The notes under the pieces are model-generated. The model worked only from the letters and a program-made list of their open reading frames with translations, was not told where the DNA came from and searched no databases. The position numbers and the translations under genes are program-made. DNA of 64,000 bases, taken from the NCBI GenBank assembly GCA_907165135.1, contig OU015566.1:12322157-12386156 (forward strand), in the 5' to 3' direction. Shown one piece after another: positions 45,331 to 57,636 of this stretch (the first letter of the stretch is position 1; each line of letters opens with the position of its first letter). The stretch comes from Oikopleura dioica (taxonomy: Eukaryota; Chordata; Appendicularia; Copelata; Oikopleuridae).

Positions 45331-47367
45331 TCACTCCGCAAGTTCCCAATCGCCTCCATCATCTTCGGTTTCCAACACTTTAAGATTCTTCTGCTTTCGT
45401 ATCCTTTTTCGATCAACTATTGCCATTTTTGTCATTCGGTTTTTGTACTGAAAGTATTGAAAACTTTTTCATATTTTTTCATTACCTTTTTCACGGCTAA
45501 GGGATTTTTCTTCGGAACCTTCGTCTGTAACTCTTCTCTCTCAACCTTCTGTGTTTTCACTCGCTTTTTATCATTCAAATCTGCTTTCGCCAGGTTTAAG
45601 ACTGATTGCGGTAATTCTGCACCAGATTGAACCATTACTCCTCTCAGAATTCTTATTCGATCTCTGAGAAAGGTGGTTAATTCAAATCAGACAGTCAATT
45701 AAAGGATTTACCTGTCCGCATCTGAGAAGAAGGTAATTGCATGGCCCGTGCGATTATATCTTCCGCATCTTTTTAAAAGGATCAAAAGATAAAAACATTC
45801 TCTTAGAAACTAGTTGAATCAGACCCTCTCCTTCCAACTCTGTGAACATAATCAGTAACTGAGTTGGGGCAGTCATAATTAATAACGGTCGAAGTCATTG
45901 GCAAGTCCAGACCCCGAGAAGCGACATCTGTGGTAATCAGGAGCCATACTTTGCCCACGCGCGTCGCCTGGATCACTTTCTGACGATCGGCATTCGATTT
46001 TGCGGCGCAGAGTGACATTGCATTAATCCCATCGTACAGAAGTTCTCCCATGATTCGCTAAATATCGGATAAGAAATCGAAGAAGACATCTTCTTTCAGT
46101 TAAAATTTTGCTCATGAATGCTCGGGGGAGTTCTCAATTATAAGCCTTTCTAGATTTTATAAATTAATAAGTCGACAGGAAACTGTACAAGGACCGAAAA
46201 ATATGAATAACTGTTAGAGAACACAAATTTACGGTTTCTGAAAATCTTCCAAATACAGAAAAATCTTACCTGGCATCGCTCCTTCGTCTCAGTAAACAGA
46301 ATCGCAGGCGGCCTAAAGCCGTCCTTGATAAACTCCCGCAGCGCTAATAGCTTGCCCCGCTCGTTGCCACAATAGATGACTTTCTGCGAAACATTTTGAT
46401 TCACAGCATTTCCCGATTTTCCAATGGCTACTGTAACTCCTTGATTGTTGAAGTTGGAATGTCCGAATTTCTCGACGGCGCCAGACATTGTTGCGCTAAA
46501 CAGACCGACTTGGTGGTTGTCAGCGCACTTTTACTGGGTCTTTAGCTGTCTTCCTATGAATATAAATCGCTGGGGACTAGAATAAGACCCATTCCTGTGA
46601 TCTTAGTATGTTAACTTGTGCCGAAAAGCTCTTTGGATCGTCAGGGTTGAGTTTATTCGTGATTTCCAACATTTTATCGCACTCGTCAAGAACGATCATT
46701 TGACACTTCGACAGATCGAGTTCTTTGCTATCCAACATATTAATGATTCGATTCGGCGTTCCACAGAGAATATGACAGCTTTGAATGTTTCTATCGCTCT
46801 GACTTGTGTCTGATATTTTCGGCCAGAGGCCTCGTGCAAGAGCTCGTCCAACGCCGCCGATTTGCTCGGCCAACTCGCGCGAGGGCGATAAGACGATGGT
46901 GAAAAGAGTGTCCTTGATATTCTTGCGCCCGATCTTCAAAAGCTTCTCAATAACAGGGATCATGAACGCGCCTGTCTTTCCACTTCCAGTTGCCGCGGTG
47001 CAAACACAGTTCTTTCCAGCTCGTAAGATAGGAATTGCCGCCATTTGAATTCTCGTCGGATTTTCCCAACGTAGAACTTCTTTCAGATTGTTTTTAATCG
47101 CCTTGTTGACACCGTTGAAATCTGATAGCAGAGGGTAAGTCGAATCATCTTCAGCATTCATATTTGTCACAAAAATGCCTTTCTTAGGGTCATCTTCTTT
47201 TATGTTTTCTTCGAGCTTTGGTGCTTTCTAGGAGAATTTTGAAGAATTGGAAATCCGACTTATTGTACCTTTGGAATGATGCCTAAATTTTCAGCATCCT
47301 CTCTGTACTTTTTTCGATCGAATTTTGCCCCTCTCGTTAGCTTTTTAAATATCGAATCATAATCCAT
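45331..47367 (-). CDS. DDX52: DEAD-box RNA helicase DDX52 (Rok1 type)
   Basis: ATP-dependent RNA helicase of 18S rRNA processing in the nucleolus. Starts [17 protein letters not shown], like DDX52. Motifs in order: Q motif [11 protein letters not shown], motif [14 protein letters not shown], Ia [10 protein letters not shown], Ib TPNRII, II LDECDKM (DECD rather than DEAD), III SAT, then [35 protein letters not shown] and [11 protein letters not shown], and VI HRVGR. The C-terminal tail is basic, ending DGGDWELAE. Seven or so exons; introns of about 45-90 bp. Acceptor TTCTCAG lies about 10 bp before the ATG. EXOSC4 follows. Confidence 0.93.
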
Positions 47368-47742
47368 TCTCTTATCTCTGAGAAAATGATGATAAACGGA
47401 TTTTCTGTTTTAGTGAATTAAAGAAAGTATGGTGTAAATCAATGGAGAAAACCTTGGAAATCGGAGAGCGTATTGATAAAGAGAAAATAGGAAGGAAGAA
47501 ATATGAAAGAGAACTTTATAAGCGTGGGTTATACACAGCGTAATGACGATTTGATAGAACGCGCAAAATTCTGGTCCAAAATTTTGAAACTCAGGAGAGG
47601 AAAATTCTTTGAAAGGCAGTGACGCAAATTTTAAAGAAACAAGGAGCTCGTGCGTATAATACAGTCATGTGTTCAAAAAGAAAAATGCGCTACATTATAT
47701 TCTACATCTGAAAATAAGTATTGATAAGTATCAGTGTTTGTG
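47368..47742. other. Intergenic, no gene seen
   Basis: Spacer between DCAF7's end and DDX52's start on the same strand; wide enough to hold a promoter for the DDX52-EXOSC4-ARHGAP39 group. Confidence 0.4.
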
Positions 47743-49083
47743 TCAGACTCTGAGGATTTCTAGGAAACCGGAGGTTGATGAGTTGTAGGTAATTGCAATC
47801 CAGTCGTTGTAAAGCGCTCCCCACTGGACGGAGTTGATTTCTCCACCGGCGGAGTAGGCCAGGATAGGGTCTTCTAGTAATTTAAGAGCTTTGATAATAT
47901 GCAGAATTCATTACCTATTGCACGAGGCATTTGTTGAATATCCCAAATTAGGGCTTGCTTATCATCTCCGACAGTACAAACATGATGGGCCGAGTGAGGC
48001 GCCCATGAAACCCCATTCACTAATAATTACCATTTTTGATGTAAATTGAAGCAAACTTACCTGCAGCTCGATGATTTGCAAGACGAGCAACAGGAATACA
48101 GGGCACTCTCTTGTCCAAAATAATGATTTCAGAAACGTCCATGCCCAGCGCAGCAATGTAATTTGCATCGATTCCATTCCACGCTAGGCGGAGCAATGGA
48201 CGCATTGGGTTCGATTCGTAGATGATAGTTGAATGCTCCAGGTGTCGTAGGTCGAAAATGCGCACTGAAAAGTATACTCTTCCTTGACTGCACTTCAATT
48301 TTGACTCGCACCTGATCCGTCTCCACCAACAGAAGCAAATCCATTCTGACTTGATCTGTCAAAAGCAATGTCGTATACTTCCTGTTCATGAGCTATCAGT
48401 TGCGTCCTTACTCTTCCTGTTTGAGTACTTCTATGACCAGAAGTCGAAGCAAGAGCTTGGCCAGTTTCTACTTCCCAAATAGTGCAAGTTGTGTCTATCG
48501 ATGATGTTCCAATTAGACGAGGGTTGATTGGAGACCAATCGAAGGATGTCAATGGAGCGCAGAAATCACGGTCGTTGTTGTTGTTGAGAAGATGAGTCTG
48601 CTCCCAGTGACGAGGATTCGGATTCGTCTCGTTGTAATTTGCGCGAAATATCCTTATCCGTGAGCTGACAATCCGAAAATTAGACGTACCTGAGATAATC
48701 GCCCGAAGTAGCGATTAAATCCGGCCTGCCGGAGTCCGTAGTCGCGTTAGGAGGACACCACATGATCTTTGTACAAGGATAAGGATGATCTATCGTCGAT
48801 TCCTCTTCAAACTCTGTCCTGGAAAATCAAAATCAAACGAAAGCAATTAGAATGGGCGTACCGAACATTTGGATCAAGATTTAGAATTTTAACTTTGTTT
48901 GAGTACTCCTCGATAAAAGAACCAACGGCGAGACGAAATGCTCCGTCTTCAGTAGGTCGCTGACACCAGCCCATGGAAAATAACGGCCACGGAGATTCAT
49001 AACTTAAAAATCCAAATTCAACAAAATTTAGGTGGCCTTTTTTACCAATAAATTTCTCTTCGATTTCTCACTCGTCGCGCCAT
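47743..49083 (-). CDS. DCAF7: WD-repeat protein DCAF7 (WDR68)
   Basis: Seven-bladed WD40 scaffold binding DYRK and HIPK kinases and the DDB1-CUL4 ligase. Starts [20 protein letters not shown]; repeats include [95 protein letters not shown] and [20 protein letters not shown]. The end, SGFLEILRV, equals the vertebrate terminus. Six exons with short introns. It is 141 bp downstream of UBA5 on the same strand. Confidence 0.96.
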
Positions 49084-49223
49084 TTTCAAATTGTCCGATT
49101 TTTTCTTAACAAAAGTAAACTTTATCAAATAAACTTTCTGCTTATTGCACGACATATATTCAGAGAAGACAGGTTGACAAGTTTGAAATATGCGAAATTT
49201 TGAAACGACTAGAATGGATTTCA

Positions 49224-50616
49224 TTATAAATTGCCTAATTGGCTCATCAGATCTTCTAGTGAAACATCGGAAGTTTGAACTGCAGGGCTCTCTTTTGAAG
49301 ATTCTTCTGTCACAGCTTTTTGAGTTGATGGAGCTTGGGATGGAGTGGGAATCGGATCTTCTTCGTCTTCCTCGCACATTTCGATCTCGAAGGGATTGTC
49401 GATGACGACTTCTTCTTCTACTTCCTCGACTTTGGGCTTATAGATGATCAGTTCTTTCTCGTTGGTTTCGACCTTTTTCTGCATTTTTTTGCAAAAAGAA
49501 TCGTTACAAGATGGATTTGGCTTCATCGGGTACTTCGGGAAGTGATCTACAAAGAAATCATCTACTGAAATGACACATTTTCTAACCTCTTAGGGCGTTG
49601 TATCCGAGATAAGGGCTGACTTCTCCGAAATCGAGGAGAAACTTGAGCGTGTTCTGAACCAGAAAACCAGCTACGATTCCCATCGTCGTCGGCAAACTAG
49701 CAGCGCATACACCTTCTCGCTTCAAGGTTTTCTCATCAGTTCCTTCTGCCATGATTAGCGGTGGAGCACAACCAAAGCAAGCAGTTTCTCCTGGAGAAAT
49801 GAACTGAAAATGGTTTGAAAATGTCGTAGAATTTGAAATTAATCGTACCTGGATATGGCCAGAAACAGCATTCTCTGAAACGCCCGATTCAATCCACGTC
49901 TGGCCGAGCTCGTTACAAGCTTGATTGATGCTCATTCTCGCCTCGAAGTTGTCAACGCAGCTCAGTACTAAATCGACTCTTCCACCAGTCAACGATCCGT
50001 TCGTCATTTGCCCCAAGAAATGGTCAAAGTTCTCGACCAAAGTGATGTTGTAATTGTGCGTTTCAATGACGACATCGGGATTGATGTTTTCAAGCGTTTG
50101 AGCAGCCGCTGCAACTTTTGATTGACCGGATTGATGGGGCTGGAAGAAGAGGCGGTTCATGTTTGCCATTTCGACTTTGTCGTAGTCGAAGAGGATCAGT
50201 TTTCCAATGCCACAACGCGTGAGCATTTCCGCTGTGACAAAAAAGGGGTTTCATACGCATTCGAATCCTTTTCCAGAAATTATAAATGAAACACCAATCT
50301 GAGCCAACTCCGCCAACACCTACGACAATGACAGTCTTCTTTCGAATGTCCTCGTAGTTTTTCACAATGCCCATCCGCTGAAGCGCCATCAGACGAGAAT
50401 AAGGATTAGAATCTTTCACTTCGGACGAGAGTTTTTCGATCTGCAATTATTTTTTATCATTTATTCTTTTTCGAGAAAAAATTACGAATCAAGTTAATAT
50501 AGAGGTAGAAAAACCTTGGATCTCGCTGGAGCATTTTCTCCCACTCTTGCGATCTGTTCTTTCAATTCCTTTACTTGCTTTTGCAGACTTTCAATAAGTT
50601 CCTTATCGCTACTCAT
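49224..50616 (-). CDS. UBA5: UFM1-activating enzyme UBA5
   Basis: E1 enzyme that activates UFM1 (ufmylation). Coiled N-terminus [20 protein letters not shown], then [23 protein letters not shown]-binding [65 protein letters not shown] and the catalytic Cys in [15 protein letters not shown]. The acidic tail ends [12 protein letters not shown], the E2 (UFC1)-binding end of the family. Five or so short introns. ATTTCTTCAAG lies 1 bp before the ATG; an acidic-protein gene precedes it by 173 bp on the same strand. Confidence 0.96.
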
Positions 50617-50789
50617 TCTTGAAGAAATTTCGATGAAGAATGCGGATTGATTTATTGAAGAAAGTATTTCCTGCAAATCAAAGAGACAATTTGTTTTTTG
50701 ATAGATTTTTGTGAAGATAAATGGCAGTTGATAAATGAACTTCGGAGAAATTAAAAAAAAAAACTAAATGGCAGCTAAATTGAGTCTTT

Positions 50790-51422
50790 CTACTGACTGC
50801 AGAAATCGCTTTCGTCGATGACCAGGCCAGGATCGCTTCCAACCGACTCTTGAGTCTTCTAAAAAAGCGATCAAAATAAGCTCAAACAGGAGAGACTTAC
50901 ATTTCTTGCTTCAAGTTCGGCTTTATTCGTTTCTTCTGAGACTACAATAGTCTCTTTCGGCGTTTTGACGGGCTCATTTTTGGGATAAAGAGTCTCTTTG
51001 ACGACATAAGAGACGTTCTTTTCATTTCCGACTGTCTCTACTGCAGTTGGAACAGATGTTTCTTGCTTCTTTTCTTCAACAGGAGTAGCAGCGAGGGTCT
51101 TTTCTTCCATCGTCTCGTCATCTTGCTCGATTTCTGTCTCCTCGTCTGGATCCGTGTAAAAACTAGTTACCAGAAATTCGTCTTCTTCGTGTTCCTCGAC
51201 CTTCTGTTTCTTGGAAATTGGCTCGTATAATTCTTGAGCTTTGAAATCAGGGAAATGGGGGATAATGTCTGATCTTATCTTCGGCTGTTCTTTAGCAAAG
51301 GCGGACATATGCTTCTTTTTCATAGCTCGACTTTTTTCATCATCCGAGAACTCATCTTCCGACCATTCTTCCCCATTCTCAGCCCATTCTTCAGCGACGT
51401 TTTCAACACGATCTGTTTCCAT
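50790..51422 (-). CDS. Acidic, Glu-rich protein, unrecognised
   Basis: About 196 residues; starts METDRVENVAEEWAENGEEW, followed by SEDEFSDDEKSRAMKKKH, a short basic/hydrophobic patch (PKIRSDIIPHFPDFKAQELY), a long acidic disordered region and VSYVVKETLYPKNEPVKTP. A 43-bp-class intron precedes the last exon, which ends VIDESDFCSQ. TTAAATTTCAG abuts the ATG exactly. It lies between TMOD and UBA5, probably co-transcribed. No family identified; a nuclear or nucleolar factor would fit the composition, but that is a guess. Confidence 0.65.
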
Positions 51423-51607
51423 CTGAAATTTAAGAATTGAAATCAAAGTGGATGAAATTTTAGGCATTTTTAGTGTTGAAGGCACGCAGGAAATAAGAAG
51501 GTAACTCAGGTGGCATTAGAAGATAAATAAACAAGAAAAAATAGGTAAAAAGTCGGTTGAAGTTTTTCACAATTATTTGAAGGTAAATTGGTGGATTTCG
51601 ATTTTTC

Positions 51608-53477
51608 TCAGGCCTTGCCCCTGAAATGTGATAATGAAAAGATGAACCGAAAAGAAATTACACTCACGTTCGTTTTTGACGAGCAAGATCGACATTTCTA
51701 GTGATCAACTGGCCGCAAATGTGTCGTGGTCCGGGACAGCTAAATTGATAGCCAAGTTTTTTGATGGACGTATTCTCTTCGAGCACGTTTTTCAGCGTTT
51801 CTTCGAACTTTCCTGCAAGTTTTTGGCGCTGATTGGCGAACCGGATTTCGGAAAGAGTTGTATTTGCCCTGCAAAAAACAATAAGTGTTCTGAAGTTCAA
51901 AATGCCTAAACATTTGTAAACTGCAACTTACGAAAGAGCTTCGACAATAGCTAGCATTCCCTCGGTCGTGATGAAGTTTGTTTCAATGTTGAGGCTCGAA
52001 AGGGTCGAATTTTGGCAGAGGACTGCTGCCAGAGCTTGAGCGACGACATCAGTGGACTTGGTGTTGGCGATCGAGAAGGATTTTACGCTCGTGTTCGACT
52101 TTTAATCGGATAAGAATTGAAAATCTTGATAAAGCCGCTTGTGAAGGCTTATTTTTATATTAAATCGAAGCCGCCATCGGCTTCTTTGTTTTCAGTGAAC
52201 ATAAAAATAGAAATTGTTATCCAAGTCCTTGAGTGCTTCGCAAAATTCAACGATGGTGTCTATTTGTATATTATAAACATTGTTGAGATTGAGTTCAGTG
52301 AGCGAGCTGTCATTTTTTTTGACTTGCTCGAGAGCAGCTTCAACATCTATCGCGTTTGGTTCGTCATCGAGCGACGCCAAGGGAAGTTTGCACAAAGTGT
52401 TGTCCTTCCAACTCTCCGTACAGACCATTTGATCGCCCGCCCCTTGCGCGTCATAGTACTGCTGGTTGTTCAGCATCTTGTAGAGCCCTTGAACAGGGGT
52501 TTCCCATCTCTTTCTCTCTATTTTCATAAAAAAATGAGCAATTTTTAATAGAAATATAGCTAGTCTAGAAGAAAGTAGATTTATCTAGAATTCACAAGCT
52601 TTTTTGGTGCACTTTTGATTGAAAGTAAAAGGATGCAAGACTCTAAATTAAAAGCGTATATTATCGGGCGTTTTTGTGAAAGCGAAGACGCAGTGTGTGT
52701 AGAAAAGTGGCCGATCAGACGCCTAACTTTGCCCGAGCGTCAAATCAGAAGATGCCCACGAAATTTCAGCATGGATTTATTTCCTTGACAGAAATTTGGA
52801 AATGTATTGTATTTGAAAGAATTTTGAATAGCCTGAGTTGTGGAAACCCCGTGTGCCTAATACAGCTGCAAGGTCAGTGAGCTCCAAGTCAGTGGCATTT
52901 TCAAGTGCCTGCTTCACTTCTGGCTCCAAGTTGTCTTCAGCTGTCGCGCCGTCCTCGAGCGCGTACGGATTGTCTGACACGATCTTTTCCTTTTGCTTGA
53001 AGACTTTTCCTTTCTTCGTTCCTGAATCCTCCGTGAAATATTATTTATACAATTCTTTTCTTACCCGGAACAAATGGAACCTCTTCCTCCTTATCGGGAA
53101 TTTCCAGCGCGGTTTCCTCCAACGAGTTCATCAATTTCTCCCGATCAAGTGGGCCAGTTGGCTCTTTCTTGGTATGATCTCGTTGACGATGTCCGACAGG
53201 GAGCATCGTGTTGTCCGGATCCATATCAGCGATGTCGCAAAGAAGATTTTGCAGGTCATCCTCGGCCATTTCAGCTAAGATCTTCGACTCATCGATTCCC
53301 AGGATCTTTTGCCTGAAGAAAAGATATATTTTTTATTTGAATATATATTCTCCACCGCGTCATAAACTACATGTTATGAAGAAAGTCCCTAATTATCTGA
53401 TGACTCGGATCAACTAACCTTTCTGCTTCCTTTTTAGCTTCGAGGGCATCTTTATTCTCAATTTCAGCATCCGCCAT
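51608..53477 (-). CDS. TMOD: Tropomodulin
   Basis: Caps actin filament pointed ends together with tropomyosin. Starts [20 protein letters not shown], then [20 protein letters not shown] (first tropomyosin/actin-binding helix), [15 protein letters not shown], and [16 protein letters not shown] (second binding site). The leucine-rich-repeat half follows: [61 protein letters not shown] and [19 protein letters not shown] last 49-bp intron adds a short end (RQKRTGKA, stop 51608). Several introns near 45-60 bp. Leiomodin-specific Pro/WH2 parts are absent, so it is a tropomodulin. Confidence 0.93.
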
Positions 53478-54551
53478 CTTTTTTCTTTCCTTGTTACTGT
53501 ATCTGCTCTCTATAAAAATATAGCTTGAGTTAGAGAAGTCGTGGGAAAGTTTGACAAGAGTGCTAGGTTGAAATGCGAGAGGCGAAAAGCCATGTTAATT
53601 TTTCGAAGATGAAGCAGAAAGTAAAGATTTAGGTTGAAAACAGTTTTTTTTGACTAATGGAAGATTAGGTAGACGTACTTTGATGAGTTTTTATCGTAAA
53701 TGGTTGTTTTTGAAGAAGCTCAAAATGATACAGGTTAATGAAGAGTGGGAGACAAGAGTTTTATAAGTTACATGTAAGATACTATCAAGTTATGGAGTCA
53801 GGGATATCTGCAAATATATTTCGGATACGTAGAGTTGTATTTACACAAGACAGTAGTTTTTTTTCTTTGGAAGGGTAAAATTCAGAAGACAGTTTTTGAT
53901 GGACAGCTCAATAGAAAATTCAAAAATTTTACTTTGTCTAGAATCAAGTCACTAGATCATTGGAGAATTTATGCGTTATGCAAGTTGAAGATGAATATTT
54001 AAAAGAAGAAACAAAAAAAGGAGCTCAAGAAAACGAATCGTAAGTCGGCTCTGCTCCCATCATCGCCGGCGAGGTGGATGGTGAACTTTTCCAGGGATCG
54101 ACAATTGACCAAATGACGTTTTATTTTTCTACCTTATGATAATTAATCTGCTTCATCCTCCACGTCATCCCGATTTGCTCATGAGAATATTTTGTTCCTG
54201 GTTCGATTTCTATGAGGTCTCATGAAATTAAGGGGCTTTCGAAATTATTTTTGGATAGAACTGTAACTCAAGCGCAGCCTAGTCGATCGTCCCGCCTCGC
54301 GAGTGACGAAGGTTGAAACAGAAGATTCTGCTGAGATTGCTGAGCCGGATTCAACTAGTTTTTTATTCATATTCTGACTAAGGCGTGATAATTTTTCTAC
54401 GAAGCATCTGACTTTTAGATCAACTGGCAACCTACTGAAAGATCTTGCCTGATAGAATTACAGTCACATTGAGCTAGAGCACTAGATTTTCCGACGAACT
54501 CGAACTTTAAGACTTTCAGACCTTGTGCCTTCATTTACAGAATTATAGAAT
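53478..54551. other. Intergenic, no gene seen
   Basis: AT-rich spacer between the TMOD start and the Penelope-like insertion. Contains the probable promoter of the TMOD group and a 61-codon chance ORF at 54245-54430. Confidence 0.4.
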
Positions 54552-54563
54552 ATACTGAAATAA
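54552..54563. repeat. Target-site duplication, left copy
   Basis: ATACTGAAATAA, identical to 57713-57724 on the far side of the Penelope-like element. Confidence 0.75.
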
Positions 54564-54754
54564 TTTTCTGGTTTATTTGTGAGCTACCGGTTTCGGATAT
54601 TAATCCTTCATCAGGCTAACAAGTACAATAAACATATATTCCGTTGAAAAGTAAGTTACCGTGAGGCGAGCGAAAGCACGACTGAGGTGAAAGCGAGAAA
54701 ACAACAAAGATCATATCGTAACAGAAATGGCAAAAGGGGCGCCAAGAATGGATT
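54563..54754 (-). repeat. Pseudo-LTR, 3' copy
   Basis: 192-bp repeat, by eye identical to 57327-57518, in the same orientation as the ORF. Contains a hammerhead-like motif. Confidence 0.85.
54581..54616 (-). ncRNA. Hammerhead-ribozyme-like motif
   Basis: On the minus strand: CTGATGA, then GGAT-TAAT-ATCC (a 4-bp stem II), then GAAAC and a downstream CGGTAGCTC arm. One additional A lies between CTGATGA and the stem. Hammerhead motifs are established in Penelope-like pseudo-LTRs. Confidence 0.55.
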
Positions 54755-54768
54755 GATGTATGCCCCTT

Positions 54769-57270
54769 TTACAGAAAATTGACACTTTTACTCTTGATTT
54801 GACGGTTTAAGATTGGATCTGTGAGTTTAATATGGAAAGCTTCTGAAGTTTTTCGTTCATGATAGTTATCAAGACAAGTTTCAGTTATGGAAATAAGATC
54901 AGATTGAAAAGCAAATTCACATAGAAGTGTAGCAAGAGAAGTGTTTTTTCGTTTGAATTTAGTCAAAGTGCTTGGATCACTTTTAAAGTTGTTAAATCTG
55001 TCCATAAATTTCTTACAACTTAACGAGTGTGACCTAACAGGCAAATTAGCTGAGGGTAGATCGAAATGCTCGTGGAATCTTTTCTCTAAAGGTCTCATAG
55101 TTTCTCCATGATATCTAGTGCCACAGAAGCATTTGTACTCGTAGACTACACAAGATTTCTTTCGGAAAGGGATTTCTCTTTTCAACTTAGGGTAAATAAC
55201 TGATTCTAACCGAACTGTTTTCCAGGCCATGACTACTCGAAATGACGGTGTCACTTCTTTAATAATCTTTTGGATCTTTTTGCCGATTGAGTCACACCTG
55301 GTTTCTGTAAACGTAGCTTTGAAATAATGGGTCACCTCGGATTCTTTTGATTGAGATGGCTTAGTAAAGTTATTACTTCGCATGAATCTAATCTTCTCAT
55401 TAACCAAATTCCTCGGGTATCCATTATCTATAAACTTTGTTTTAGTGCGCTCAAGGCCTTCGTCTAGAGCCTCGGTGCTAGTGCAAGCGTTATTGACCCG
55501 ATTTATTTCTCCTGTCAGAAGTGCGATTTTTTGTGATCTTGGTGAAATATTTTCAGTAAAGTGGGGAACGCAATTTGAATTCGATGGTTTGACATAATGA
55601 TAAAGATCGAGTTTATTGTTGACATATCTTATTTCACAGTCCAAAAATGGAAGCTTGTTGTCTTTCATTTTTTCGATTGTAAATGAGATATTGTCGTGTA
55701 GAAGGTTAACTTTCGAGAAGATTTCATCGACTTTATCCTTTCTACCCGTTAGTATCATATCATCAACGTAACGTCTCATGAATCGGACCTCCCCTTTTCT
55801 AATAAGCTCATCAAAAAATTCCCTTTCTATTTTGTTCATAAAGATATTACTCAGAACGGGGGAGAGTGAGCTTCCCATGCTGCATCCCGAACGTTGGACA
55901 TAAAATGATTTTTTAGTGCTGAAGGCAGTAAATTTAATTAACACAGCATGTAAAAGTTGAGAAAATTTCTCTTTATTTGGAAACTCTAGTTTAGAACCAT
56001 CTTTAAGGGTTTCTTCCTCAAAGTAAAGTTTTGGATTTTGGTAAAGTTTCTCAATAATATAGCTATGTATTTCTTTTACTGGAAGATTTGTGAACATGGA
56101 GGACACGTCCAGACTAAAAATCATTTCATGTTCAAGGTCGATTTTATCTTTATGGAGTAAAAAGTGATTTTTGAATTCAAGAGTATTTTTAATAGAATAT
56201 TTTACCTCTCGATTTTCTAATTTCTTCAACACTTTAAGGATATACAGCTCACTGTTTTTTGTGAGTGATGATTGTGAGCCTATTATCGGTCTCAGGGGGT
56301 TCCCATCTTTGTGGAGTTTTATGGTGCCGTAGGCCCTCTTTATATTATGATGGGGCTGAAGTTGGTATTTTGTATTGTCCGAGATTTCAGTTGAATATGA
56401 TTTTAAGATCTCGTTAAACTCACGCTGGTGAAGTTTAAGGGGATCTTTACCTAATCTTCGAAATTTATTATTACTGAATTCCTTATCCAATTTACGAAAA
56501 TATTCATCAGTATTCATAATACAAATGTCACGTGATTTATCGACTTTCAGAAGGATTATGTGGGGATTTTGGTTAAGAAATTTATTTAACTCTTTACTTT
56601 TATTATTTGGAGTAAAGCATTTTTCAAGTTGAAAGAAGGTTTGTCCCAATTCGACTTTGGTCCTGAATATTCTAAGAGGCTCGACGCCTTTCGATTTAGC
56701 ATGTTTTTCCCAGCTCGAGAAAAGTTGCTCAAAAGATATTAACAGTTTATTTATATTAGGGGATCCTCCCACTGATTGGCTAAGTCCAAATTTCAAAATG
56801 TCAAAAATATTTTCAGGAATTTGTACGTCAGAGAAATTATGGATTTTGACAGTAGGTCTATTGTCAGGAGATTTATGATAGTATTTGAGTAAGTTATTTA
56901 GTTTTTGGTATCTCTTGTTATCATCTTGTTTTTGTTCTTTTTCAATAGAGACTTGGATTTGACGAAGAATAGATTTACGCTCGTGATCTGAGTGAAAGAA
57001 ATATTCGTATTGAAATTGTTGATTAAAATCATGTTCGAGAGCGGAAAGATGATTTTCGGTTTTCAAAATATCAGCTTCGACTCTTTCGAGTCTTTTCTGT
57101 AGAATTTCTGCTCGATTCCATTTTACCGTTTGAATCAGTTTCGGGTGAAGTTTTGTGTACGATGGAGGAACTCTGTGTTTCAAGCAATTGGATAAGAACT
57201 CGATGTGCTTTGCAGCCCGATGTTTCTTTCTTTGCAACCGTTGAAGGAATGTCGGAAGATTTCTCTCCAT
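54769..57270 (-). CDS. Penelope-like reverse transcriptase with GIY-YIG endonuclease
   Basis: 833 codons, no interruption, start MERNLPTFLQRLQRKKH. After a Lys-rich N-terminal region come the reverse transcriptase motifs: RPIIGSQSSLT, motif A FSLDVSSMFTNLPVKEI, motif B GCSMGSSLSPVLSNIFMNKI, motif C RRYVDDMILTG (catalytic YVDD) and FLDCEIRYVNN. The C-terminal quarter is a GIY-YIG-type nuclease: VVYEYKCFCGTRYHGETMRP then EKRFHEHF, where YHGET replaces the usual YIGET. Together they would copy and insert the element by target-primed reverse transcription. All catalytic positions I can judge are present, so it may be active. Confidence 0.93.
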   Translation of the reverse strand: MERNLPTFLQRLQRKKHRAAKHIEFLSNCLKHRVPPSYTKLHPKLIQTVKWNRAEILQKRLERVEADILKTENHLSALEHDFNQQFQYEYFFHSDHERKSILRQIQVSIEKEQKQDDNKRYQKLNNLLKYYHKSPDNRPTVKIHNFSDVQIPENIFDILKFGLSQSVGGSPNINKLLISFEQLFSSWEKHAKSKGVEPLRIFRTKVELGQTFFQLEKCFTPNNKSKELNKFLNQNPHIILLKVDKSRDICIMNTDEYFRKLDKEFSNNKFRRLGKDPLKLHQREFNEILKSYSTEISDNTKYQLQPHHNIKRAYGTIKLHKDGNPLRPIIGSQSSLTKNSELYILKVLKKLENREVKYSIKNTLEFKNHFLLHKDKIDLEHEMIFSLDVSSMFTNLPVKEIHSYIIEKLYQNPKLYFEEETLKDGSKLEFPNKEKFSQLLHAVLIKFTAFSTKKSFYVQRSGCSMGSSLSPVLSNIFMNKIEREFFDELIRKGEVRFMRRYVDDMILTGRKDKVDEIFSKVNLLHDNISFTIEKMKDNKLPFLDCEIRYVNNKLDLYHYVKPSNSNCVPHFTENISPRSQKIALLTGEINRVNNACTSTEALDEGLERTKTKFIDNGYPRNLVNEKIRFMRSNNFTKPSQSKESEVTHYFKATFTETRCDSIGKKIQKIIKEVTPSFRVVMAWKTVRLESVIYPKLKREIPFRKKSCVVYEYKCFCGTRYHGETMRPLEKRFHEHFDLPSANLPVRSHSLSCKKFMDRFNNFKSDPSTLTKFKRKNTSLATLLCEFAFQSDLISITETCLDNYHERKTSEAFHIKLTDPILNRQIKSKSVNFL

Positions 57271-57326
57271 TTGTTTAGTCAGTGGTCGGTTACCATCATA
57301 GAATTATTCTCTAGTTGACCGTTGGC

Positions 57327-57518
57327 ATTTTCTGGTTTATTTGTGAGCTACCGGTTTCGGATATTAATCCTTCATCAGGCTAACAAGTACAATAAACATA
57401 TATTCCGTTGAAAAGTAAGTTACCGTGAGGCGAGCGAAAGCACGACTGAGGTGAAAGCGAGAAAACAACAAAGATCATATCGTAACAGAAATGGCAAAAG
57501 GGGCGCCAAGAATGGATT
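57327..57518 (-). repeat. Pseudo-LTR, 5' copy
   Basis: 192-bp direct repeat matching 54563-54754, immediately upstream of the ORF on its strand; likely holds the internal promoter of the element. Confidence 0.85.
57345..57380 (-). ncRNA. Hammerhead-ribozyme-like motif, 5' copy
   Basis: Same 36-nt core as at 54581-54616, on the ORF strand. Confidence 0.55.
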
Positions 57519-57636
57519 TTTGCCATTTCTGTTACGATATGATCTTTGTTGTTTTCTCGCTTTCACCTCAGTCGTGCTTTCGCTCGCCTCACGGTAACTT
57601 ACTTTTCAACGGAATATATGTTTATTGTACTTGTTA

